Assembly (NCBI GenBank): GCA_020746995.1
Contig: JAGPXD010000004.1
Location: forward strand, 3,162,001 to 3,226,000
From: Plectosphaerella cucumerina
Lineage: Eukaryota; Ascomycota; Sordariomycetes; Glomerellales; Plectosphaerellaceae
Direction: 5' to 3'
Length of the DNA stretch: 64,000 bases
The notes beneath the pieces were generated by a model. It saw only the letters and a program-made list of their open reading frames with translations. It was not told the origin of the DNA and did no database searches. Both the position numbers and the translations under genes were made by a program. Shown here piece by piece: positions 43,829 to 54,800 of the stretch (its first letter is position 1; every line of letters starts with the position of its first letter).

Positions 43829-46800
43829 GGTTCCGAGTACACCAAGAGACGAGCTGTGGCCAACGAGATGGCGTCAAGGTCAGGGAAGGCGCGTGTGTTC
43901 TTGGCGGTTGGTCGAATCAGGTTGAGCCGAGAGGGTGTACTGGCGGTATGCCGGTGAGGCAGGACGGATTCGGTGAGGCAGGGATACTGCGTGGTACGAT
44001 GCGCACCTCACCCTGGTAGTATCGCGAGGCTGGAGACGTGGGCAATGTGCCAGGTGAGGTGTGGTTACCGGTGGAAAGGTAGAGGTTTGTGACGGCGGCA
44101 GGTGCATACGGTGTGACGGCCGATCTGCCTGGATTGCCTTCCACGCCCGAGGTGCCTTCTTTCCCTTGCCTCAACCTAGCCGTTCAGTGTCGGCAGTAGC
44201 TCCCGGCAGGTAAGGTACGGCAAGGTAGGTAGGCGGTTGATGGGTGACCTGGAGAAGGAAGGCAGGTTCGCCTAGCAGAAACGTCGTGACTGCCCGGCGG
44301 ATAAGGCGGCCTTGCTTGGGTGGGAAGGTGCAATACCCGTCGGTCGGTTCGCAGTTGCCGAGGCGCGAGTGTGATGGGCTCCTTCCTTGGGTGGCCGCGG
44401 CGCGGTACAGTGTACCTGGGGTGTCTGTGAGGTGATGTGGGTACGTACCTACCTGTACCTTCCTAGCTTCGAGTTTCCTTGAGGGTATCGCCTGCCTCAT
44501 GTGCTCCTGCCTTCGGTTGCCTGTGTGCAAGGCAGGACAGGGCAGGAAGGCGCGCAGCTGAGGGCACATACGACCGGTCGGGGACGGGATTTGAAGTCCA
44601 AGCGGCGGGCGGATTTGCTTCCCTGATGTGACGGCAGCCCGGACGGCAATAGGTGGTATCGCAGGTAAGGTCACGGCCCGAGGCCCTGTGTTCAGTCTGG
44701 GTCTGAAGAAGGCGGGTGCAGGGTATTCATCCGCGGGTGTTCGCGATTCTCCTCCAGCGCATCCGTACCGCGAGGGGGGGTGGCCGGCGGCACCTCGCAG
44801 CTCGACCGGTGAGTCTGCAATCAGGAGGCGGCACCTGCTCGCGCAGTGCACGATTGGATTGGCGATGGCACCGTGCGGTGAGGTGGTCAATGAGGGTGCA
44901 TACAGAGCCCCGTCTTCATCTCGGGATGGGAGGCGGCAGGAGTCGGTCAGCGGGGTACAGGCCTCGGCGGACAGGACCTCGAGTTGACGACAGTTCGCGG
45001 GTGGCGAGATGAACAGGAAGCTAGTGTCGCGTCGAGGTGAGGAGAGGGGAGGAGAAGGAGAGATGAATGATCGGACAGAGAGAGCTGAGGCCATCGCCAG
45101 ACCAGACGGAGACCCCTCCCTTGCCTCCCAACGCCCCCAAGACCTTCACCCGTCCGTCCCTCTCCTCTGCCAACGTACCCTGGCCGGCCTGACTTTTAGG
45201 GCTTTTGATGCAAGCCCCTTGAGACCAGGCAGCCAGATCCACACGTCCGATTGGTTGCTCCATTGTGGTCTGTTGGCGATTACTCACATGATCACTGCAG
45301 TCGTGCGAGGCCAGCGCGCGGCATGCATGGGCGCCGACCTGAGAAGTGACTGCTTTTGCCCGCCCAACCCAGTTGTTGGCAGGCAGACAACCGGAGAAGG
45401 CGGAGCGAGACAGACCAACCTCGGGGAGTCAGGGGGCGATGGAACCTTGAAGCCCTCATTTCGCGGGGAAAATCTTGGATGGCAGGGAGTCACATCCGCC
45501 GGTCGCAATCTCTGGTCAGCAGCCAGTCGTTCGAGGGCCAGTCCAGGTTGCCTGCAATGAGTGCTGTCGTTCAGTTGCTGGGGGCCCGGCGGACAGCGAT
45601 CGATCAGATTCCCGTTCTGAAGGGCAGTCGGGCTGACAAATGAGCTGGAACAGGGACCAGGGCCGTGACCGGGGTGTTTTGTTTGTTACCAGCTTGACGG
45701 GCAATCAAGCTTTCCGAATGGCGTCCATATAGACATGCTGGATGTCATCTCACGCGTTTCGCCTTGCTGACGGGAGATCAAGGTTCTGAGAAATTGGGCG
45801 TCCCGTGTGATCAGGGAGGTCGATGGAACTTGGGAAAACAGACTCGAACGGTCTCGAGCGACCCGAAGACCTCCTTCAAAAGAGAATGGACAGGGTGGGC
45901 TGACTCATCCACAAGATATGTGTCGGGTGCTTCCTTCCTCCTTTGTCCCTTTCCCCTCATCCGCCGGGCTGGTCGCTCCTGCAGCTTACTCGTACTCGTC
46001 CGAAGCATCTTGTACCTACTTATACCTTGACAACATAGGCAGGAGAGATGGACAATGGAAGCGAACTTGTACATGTCTTGATGGCACCTGCGATAACATG
46101 ATCTTGGGAAGGTGTTGTCGGCCTGGCCTTGGTTCCCGCACGGAGATGACCCCGAAGACATCCTTGCTGAACTTTTTGACGCATTTGCCCTCCATCAACT
46201 TCGACCATCCACCACCGTGGCAGCATGTCATGACCGCACCCTCTTCTTCCCTTTTGCCTCACCGCAGTACCTACCTTGCATGCAGCTCGCATTCTCTGCT
46301 CTGCAGCCCGGGTCCGATTCCGTCTCACATCCCACGGGCTGCACTAAGTTGCCGTGAGGCAAAGCAAGGCAGGCAGGCAGTCGGTCAGTCGGTCAGGATG
46401 GTGGGGGTTCACTGCAAGTCCAACAACACCCGAGTTTGTCTGCTCGCCAGGTTCTCTTCCTGCAGCCACATGCAACCGCCTCGCAAATCGTCATGTCGCC
46501 TCACGATGGCACTCTACTAACCCCGTCCAGTTTCCTTCATCAAGCCAAGGATCATCCTGCTTCTTGCCCTCGCGGTCGCCGTTTCCAATCTGCCAACAAC
46601 GGCCAAGACCATGCCCGTCGTAACACTTCAGCCATTCATTCATCCTCCAGCTTGTCTGGTCCCCTCGGATCGATACGATAAGGCACTTTTCTTGCCTGTG
46701 CGACACCTCGCCTGACGCACCGACGACACGGATTCCCTCCCGGTCTGGCACATGCAGCCACCGCATCCTTGCATTGCCATGCCGCCGCTGCTACATTCGT

Positions 46801-48805
46801 ACAAGTGAAGTCCCTCGACCACGAGGCCGCCCAGCTCACCGGGCTGCCCAGTGCCAGGGTCGGGTGAGACAAGCCTTGACCGGCGCTCAGAAGCCTGGCT
46901 CGACCCTCGAGCCACCCCCTGCATCTGCTTCGCGTCTCTCCCCAACCTCCACCGACCCCACGGGCCATGTGTGTTTCCGCGCCGAGGCAAATTTTGGAAG
47001 AGGTTTCTCGAGAAAGTTCATGCCCTGCCCGATCGAATAGGCTGCATACTGCGCCTGCGGCCACCATGGAGGGCTTGACCGACCTTTGCGAGAAACGAGA
47101 CAAACACGAGGACACCACACGGGTGACACATGCAAGGGCGGCCACGGACCTCGACTTGGGTGTCAGCCCACATTGCGAGGGCCTCACCGGTTGCCTGATT
47201 CGGTCGAGCCGTGCTTCCTCAACTGCGGCGACCCGGTCGAATGGGCACCGCGCGCGCCATTGATCGCACAATGGAGGGCGGGGTCCGGTACAGCCTTGTC
47301 AAGGCAAGCTGCAGATGGCCAGGCTCGAGTTCCAGAAGACGGCGAGCAGCAGGTCCGCCGTGTCCGAAGGCGTCGCCCTTATGAGCCCCCTCCCCCTGCC
47401 ATGGGCAGCTGACAGATATTGTCAGCCCTCGGTCCTCCGGGTCGGTTCGACAGATTGCAACCACCAAGACTCGTCACCTGATGCCTAAACACCCCATGTC
47501 CATCCTTCATGCTGGACAGGGAACCGTGAGAGGGAAACCGCGGGCGACTGCAGAAAAAAAACTCGACACTCACACGTGCGGTGTTGCCAGTGATTGCGTC
47601 GACCGCCGTCGCCAATCAATGCCCATGGGCCCTGCAAGGTGGCAGGGACACTGCGAAGATGCCGGGCGTCATCCCCTCTCTGCCCTCTGCCCTGCAGTCG
47701 CCTTGCCTGCCCGTCAACCTGGTCGTTGCACAGAACAGGCTGATGGAAGGCCTGGAAGGAACACCGAGCCGGCCGGCCAGCGAATGATCGGCAGACTCGC
47801 TCACTCATCGCCCTGGGCGGCCCCCGAGTCCCCGCCTCCCTCCTCAATTCAGGCCAACCACGCGGGTGATCCAGAGACCAGGGGAGGAACGCCCTTCCCA
47901 GCCGTGTGGGAGTCTGGCCCGGGAGGGGTGACAAGTGACAGGCTGTTGGGCCCTCTCGCGTGGCATCATCTTCCCTCACCCCTGGCTGCTTGTCATGGGT
48001 ACCCCTCAGACCGGTCAAATAGTACATTTCAGCACAAGTTTCACTCATCTCGACCCTCACCGGACCCTTTCAGCCCTCGAGCACTTGCAAGCGACCACCG
48101 CCAGAGAACACCCAATCGATGTTGACCGAGGATCACGACCGCTGTGCATTCCGCCCGCCATACCTCGCGCCATCTTTTCGCTTTACGAACTCGGAGCCAC
48201 CCCGTGCAGCCCCCGTCACGCGGCGCCTGTGCCTGATCGGCTGCGTGCGATCAGCGACTGAGCAACAACTGGGAACTGCTATCCTGGGCCACGGCGACCA
48301 CCGGCAGCAGCAGCTCCAGCAGCAACGCAGGAATCGCACACGCGCGCGCAGAAACAGAAAGCAGTAACCTGCGCGATCGCATACGCGCCCACCACCTCTT
48401 CGTCAACGTTGCCAGAGAGCAGCCCCCCGGGTGCCCCTCTTGGCCCTTTTGCTCGGCTGCCTCGAACTTGTCTCGCGAGGGCACTTTCCCACTAGTCTGA
48501 CTCCCGCCTTTCCTACCCTCTCACTCCTTGACGCGCCGACCACATTGTCCACCTCGACGACGGGACCGCATCCTCCTCCTGTCGGCTCCGGTCCCGCACT
48601 CCACTCCTCAACTTACACAAAGGGGTCATTTCGGGGTCGGGGTGGCAATGGCCCTCATGGCGTAGCTTCTCCCCACCCCTCCCCGGTGAGGCGACGTCCG
48701 CTCTGCACTCCCTCGAGGCGTCTTCGCTACTCAGTTGCTACTTCCGGCTCAAAGCCTGCCCCGTGCCGACACCCTCGTCGCACGCACCAAACGCGGTACC
48801 TGCAC
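43829..48805. other. 5-kb spacer with AGGTA/TACCT motifs, no gene supported
   Basis: This divergent spacer lies between the kinase-like gene and the Zn2Cys6 gene. ORFs of up to ~300 residues on both strands are Pro/Arg/Ser-rich shadows without homology. AGGTA/TACCT tandem-like motifs cluster at 44216-44233 and 44440-44466, with more near 46010 and 46272. A GGCA/GTCG-type short repeat lies around 46365-46397. The last ~600 bases are C/T-rich leader of the Zn2Cys6 gene. Confidence 0.45.
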
Positions 48806-51800
48806 ATGCTGTCCGCGCACAACGCCCCTCTGCCGCCGCACCCCTCGCCAGACATAATGGTAAGCTCCTCTTCCAGTTCCCTGGTCCTCGGTGCGTCCGT
48901 CCTGGGTGGATATATCACTGCCCCATCCTGGCACCCGTCTTCCTCCTCCACGTACGCCCCTCTCGTCCCCGCCACCGTCACACCGTGGCCCGCGTTTGCG
49001 TTGACCGTCTCGCCCCCCCTTCCCCCTTGCTCCCGTCCGCCTCAGGACCCCCCCGGCATCATTTTCTGGGCCCGTCATTGATCGCTGTCCCCCTTAGGAT
49101 ACCAATCACTTGAAAAGGCGCCGGCCTCATGGCCTCGCGGATTCTCCGGTAGTCTCGACGCTACCTATCGCTCTCACCTCCCCCTCCTCCCCCGTCGATT
49201 TTCAGTCCCTACCATACGAGTATCAAGATCTCGTGAGACGGACCGCCTCGATATATGGCCTGACCCCTCATCGTCTTCATCAACTTGCCCACGGTGACCT
49301 CCCGAGAAAGAGGCAAGCACACGCCGAGGACTTCCCGATGCCGTTTCATCGGCAGTCCGACGACCCTGCTCACGGCGATGCCATGGAGAAATCACCTGCC
49401 TATGAAGGCTCGGGACAGGATGGCGGTTGTGCATGCCGTCCTGGCTCCCTGATGCATTTCAGTGGCTTCCACCAAGTCGCCCACGGGTTGGCAAACCTTC
49501 GGATGGTGCTGTGTCCTACATGCATGACAAGTTTCGAGACTGAAGGTAAGTGAGAGCATTGCATCCCTCTCCATTTCTGTTCTCTTATATCATGATGCCT
49601 GACCACCAGCCTATAGCCTACCAGCCCATTCCGGGGCCCGGACCCGACGACTACACCATAGACAAGCAGTACGCTGGCGAGAAACGCCCATCGGCGCAAA
49701 TCCAAGTTCCGGGCGACTACTTGTCTGCCTCGGTCACCTTTGGCCAGCCGTCATCCTATGCCATGGACTCGAGTCTGGGCTTGGAATTTGTGCCCAACTT
49801 CCAGGACATGCACATGACCAGCCCTATCAGCCCCGTTGCCATCCGACAGGACGGCGGGTTCTTCTCCGACGCACCATCAGCGACCCTTTACCCAATGGCC
49901 GGCATGAGAGACAATGCGTCCATGCCGATGGTGGCTTTCGAAGGGGCCTTTGCCCCAGGAACGAACGCCCCCGACCGCACCCCCCTCCTCTCGTATGGCT
50001 CTATTGCCCCTGCCGCTGAAATCCCAGCACAAGTGCAGATGACGGCGTCCCTCACTGGTGCGCAGTCATGCTTTGACATGGTCAAGTCTGAGCAGGCAAT
50101 TGCGTCCTATGACCTTGACAGGCTGCCAAAAACAAACCCGGCTGTCATCCTCCTGCAGAGCAACCAAAAAGCGCCTGCCTCGAAACGTGGACCGTTCGCA
50201 ACCAAAGAGGCGCGAGACGAGACGGCGGCCACTAGGAAACGCGGATCGTGTATCCGGTGCCGAATGCAAAGGATTCGAGTAAGTCTAGTCATGGGAATCC
50301 GGACACGAACTCGGGCGCGCCCCGACGCGCCTCGGGTCTTGATCATTACTGACTTGTCTTCCAGTGCGTTGCCAACTCTGACTCGGGACCTGATGGGCCC
50401 TGTCAGACGTGCAGTAAGCAGAGGCCCAACCCAAAGACCTGGAGGCTCCCCTGCTTCCGTTCCAAGATCACGGATGTCAAGCTCTTCAAGCCTGGCAATG
50501 TTCAAGGCAAGGAATGGACGCTGCGGTGGAAGGACGACGTTCTCGACAACAGTATCACCACCTGGGCCGAAAGCACCGACAGGAAAATCATGGTGTCGGA
50601 GGGTTTCACTCTCGACGGTGTCACTCTCAGAGTCAAGCGCTTCAAGCCACAGCCCGGCGACAAGCTGATCAGAGAGTGGGCGTCGACAGATGCTCGGCGG
50701 ACAAAACGCGAGGTGGAGCTACCGCCTTACGCCGTCGTAGACGTTGAGGAGGCCAAGACGGAGTACGAAAAGTACATCACGAAGAGCGTCCGCGACTATG
50801 CCGGCTTCATGGCCTTCCTCGATGCAGTCATCGGCACTGGCACCGTTCCGCGCGGTGAAGGGGTTCACGCGCACGTCAGGGAGACCTACCACTTTGCATG
50901 GTCTCAGAGCCGGGACCCAAATATCCCCGAGGCTGAGCGCAATCTGCTCACACGGGCTTTGCACCTGTGGGTGGCCATTCGACTGACAACAAGCTCAACG
51001 ACCATCATTGGTGCAGAAACCTTGGGCATCAAGAAGATGCCCACCGACAGCCCGCAGCACGGCAAGCGGCCTCTGCCCCCGGTGATGGGGGCACAGATTG
51101 ACAACATTCTGCGGGTGTCTATCCAAGCCCAGTGGCGCCAGAAGCTGCTGGAGCTGCTGCAGAAGATGGTGCAGGAGAACAAGCAAGCCACGTGGTTCAC
51201 CACGTATCTCATCACATTCATCCTGCTGCACAACGCTGCCCTGCTCATGGCTCACGACCACAAGTATGCCAAGAAGCACAACCTTCAGGTACCTCCCCCC
51301 TCACCCCTCCTTGGCCGTGCCATGGTGGGCCAACTTTTGTCGGATGGACGCTGACCGGTCTTGTCTAGCGACGGTGGGCACGCGAGGTTCAGGTTCAGCA
51401 CTATATGCAAGGTAGAATTGCAAGGACCGCGCGAGGCCTGCTTGCTGCGCGCTGCCCCCCCTCCCCCCTCCCCTCGGCCCCCCACCCCCCCCTCCCGGAA
51501 GCGGGCCGCTGACGAGTGTGTTTGTCTCCTAGGTGCAAACACGCTGCTTTCATACTTCCATTACTGCAACAAGGGCATGTTCCCATTCACCGAGGCCTGC
51601 CGCGAGCAAGACCTACGTGGCCTGGCGGAATTGGACGACAACAAGATGCACTATGTCCAGCGCACCAAGCAGTGGGTCTTGACCCAGAGTAAGTCTACAC
51701 GTACCCCTTTTCCCGGCGAACAGAGTCCTTCTCCGGTTGTTTGTTTCTCCTTGACAGGCCGGCTGATGAGTGGCGTATCCAGAGCGGAGCTGGGAAGAGA

Positions 51801-51883
51801 TACATCAACAAGAGCAGTTTGAGCACGACTACTTCTGGGTCAGCCAACTCTACACACACAACTGGGAGCGTCTTGCGGGTTGA
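48806..51883 (+). CDS. Zn2Cys6 transcription factor, seven-exon model, ~759 residues
   Basis: Exons in my model: 48806-48859, 49206-49545, 49617-50278, 50365-51288, 51369-51411, 51533-51688 and 51783-51883. All phases agree and every intron has a GT donor, an AG acceptor and, where checked, a CTGAC/CTAAC-like branch. The zinc cluster (~343-382) spans intron 3: CIRCRMQRIR is joined to CVANSDSGPDGPCQTC, with a final Cys at ~382. Spacing is C-x2-C-x6-C-x11-C-x2-C-x13-C; the last gap is longer than the usual 6-8. Downstream helical text (~480-740) fits a fungal regulator effector region and ends EHDYFWVSQLYTHNWERLAG. The first two exons are the weak part: a shorter model could start at the ATG at 49592. 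Target genes are unknown. Confidence 0.78.
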
Positions 51884-54800
51884 TTGCACATGAGCGAACC
51901 ACGACTTTTCGGCGTTGGACTGGGGTTTCCTTCCCTTCCTTTCATTTCTTCTCGCTGCTGCAGACGTCACATGCACTGGGGCATGGGGGGTTCAACATGC
52001 AGTCGACTCGAAGCAGCAGGACTTGGCTTCTCATGCCTTTGCCCTCCAGTACGACTTCTCTGCACAGCCAAGTGCTCCAGGAGTGGGACTGGCTTTCAAA
52101 CAGAACACACGACGTCAGATTTATCTTCTCTCAACGGGACAGACTGCCAGACCATCATCAATCGCCTGACATGTATGCCAGCCAGCAGGGCGGGCTTGTC
52201 ACTTGAGAAATCCCGTGTGCATGCGACAGAGAGCAAATTGAGAGCCAGGTGCAAACGCAGGATTCAAATGCAGCTCCTGGCCCGTTGATCGCAGCCCAAG
52301 CAAGCAGTACCGCCGGCGCTTCTCAATGAGCGGGCGCCAAAGCCTAGCTGGCCAAAATGGCAACATGTCCGAGACGTGCCGCAGCTCAGACAACCAGCAA
52401 TCACCCGCTCGGCAGCATGGGCGTGTGCTCCTCCGCGTCACCGAGTGGGACGGAGTCGAGGGGAGGGAGAAAGGGGGGCGTGGTGATGCCGCAGACGTCC
52501 AATGCTTGGTGTTTTAGCGCCCTGCTGAGTACAGCCTTGATTGGTCTGGCGGCTCACCGATGCCCACTTGTTTCTTCCGCTTTCATCAAAGTCGGTCAAG
52601 GCTTCGCCTACCGGGTCACAGCATCTTCACCCACCCCTCCTCCTGTCCACCCCGACGGGAGGGGAGGCGACGATGGATAGTATGCCTAGGGTCCATGGCA
52701 GGCCACCCTTCGATACAACACACACCGGCATCTTGACCGACTGTCTTTCTTGTCCCCGGCTGTTCAGGGGTTGGGAGTTGGGGGGTTGCCGGCCCACGGG
52801 CGGAACAGCCCGCACGCCGGTGTTTGCGGCCCGCCCTCGTGCTTCGTGGAGGGCTGTTGAAGCGAATGATGTGCAACACGGGAGCCCCCCGGGAACCAAG
52901 CAAACACGGCAAGCCTCGCCGTGACCGGTCCCAGGCTTCTGGGTAGGCCGGTCAGGACTAGGCATTTTCCCACGGTAGCTGACTGGCCGCTCGTGGATGG
53001 GACGGGAGCTGCCGGTGACAGGGACGCACCGGCAGCCCAGCAGCCCTGCGAATCAACAAGAGGTGCTGCAAGTCGCCGCGAACGACCGTGGTGCCAGGAT
53101 AGCCAGCCTCGCCCTCAGCCACCAGAAATTATTCAGAAGACCGGTGGGAGGGGCCAAGAGAAGATCGCCGATGTCGCAGCATGGTGGTAGGACAAGCTCC
53201 ACGATCGGTCTGAACAATATGTCGAGCAAGTCACGGGCACATGCGCATGTTCCCCGGCGGCTGCGGCTCGCGGCCACCTGAACCAACAACGCACCTGCAG
53301 CGCATCACAGCCAGCTTGTGGACAATATCCAGCTCACGACTCTGCTCAGCTCATCACCATCCAGCCACAGCACGATCAGCTCGTGATCGGTGTTGCGACA
53401 GCAGCCACTCACTCCGGTGGAAACAGATGGCATTCTCACATTCGCCATGGGTGGTATGCCTTCCTCCCTCGTGTGGCTTTTGTTGTTGCTTCTCTGCAAA
53501 CCTACTTGTGCCAGCATGCGATCATGTCTGACCCAGACGACCGAAGGTCGATCCCGCATCGCGTTCGCTCGTGCCACGGGTGTACGACGACAACGCTGCT
53601 GAGCCCCCGGCCGGCCTGCAGACGCCCTCCCCTCGATCCGGGGACCAGGGACAGTTGATGCGCTGTGGTACCAATGAGGGCGGCAGAAATCCTCGGCGTT
53701 TAACGGCAGACGGCATGTTGTCTCGTCCATTTCTCTCTTTCTTTCTCTGTCTACCTCACCACGTCGCTCTGAGTCGATCCCGCTCCGAGTCCTCCCCATC
53801 TCCGTCGAGACCTGCATGGACGCTGCACTGCGCTGAAGCCAGCGCCCCTCACCCCCCTAACAGCTCGATGCAGGGGCGATCCTGACAAGGGGCCGGGGGG
53901 TCGGTCAGCTCTAGGGATCCACCAGGGCAGACACGAGGGAGGGGGCTCGAACCCTTCTCTCTGTAGGCCACTGGGAGGCCCCATCTCATCGGCAGACTGC
54001 GACACAGGTCCGGTCCCCCGAAGCCGATGGTCAGTTATGACAGGAAATATTCCGAGGAGAGAGACAATCGAAGCACGGTGATGGAACACGATCCGGTCTT
54101 CCTACTTTACCTAACGGCCCGCCTCTTCGCCCCCAAATCAACATGGGCTTTTGCCTTTGGGAGACGACCAAACATATGCGTGAGCACGCGCGCGCCTGTG
54201 TTTGGTGTGTCTCCTGCTGCCACTGCTACTGCGCTGCGCAGACCGTCTAATACAGACACAGTCTTAGGTGGGCACGGCAGCATGCCGCAGGGCCGAGCCA
54301 GGCACGGATTAGGGTGGCAGCTCGCCATGCCGCCATCCACCAGACTGACATCCATCACCACGACCACCGCCTCGTTTGACTCGACCAACGTCCTCCTCGC
54401 CAATGCACTCTTTATTGTTCCATTCTCGAGCCACCGCGGCCGCGCCGGACGGGCCTCGGAAGACGCACCCCCCCATCCCCCAGCAACATATGGATGGTCG
54501 CACAAGAGGAGGATGTTGACGAGCGCGAGGTGTCGCGCACGAGTGATTACAGTAGGCGCGTGGCCTTGCAGACCGGCTCGCACGAACGCACGCGGCCAGG
54601 GCGGCCAATTTTGGCTTGTCCCCGGTTTGGCCCTCCCAAAAGCAATACCATTTCGTTCTCGACACCACGTCGCAACTCGAGCCCGCCCCAGGGGGGTGTT
54701 GCTTGGCCTCCTTTTTTCTTTTGCATGCCCATATTCTCTGCCCCAGTCCCCTGCCCCCGATCTCGAGTCTGCCCTCACACATCGGCCGACGAGCATGAGC

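Noticed and set aside
44171..45094. 307-residue minus-strand ORF
   Set aside because: Composition-driven and without homology; it overlaps several other ORFs of similar quality.
53890..54000. tRNA-like B box (GGGTTCGAGCCCC) on the minus strand
   Set aside because: No A box, no D arm and no pairing acceptor stem; the T stem has a mismatch.
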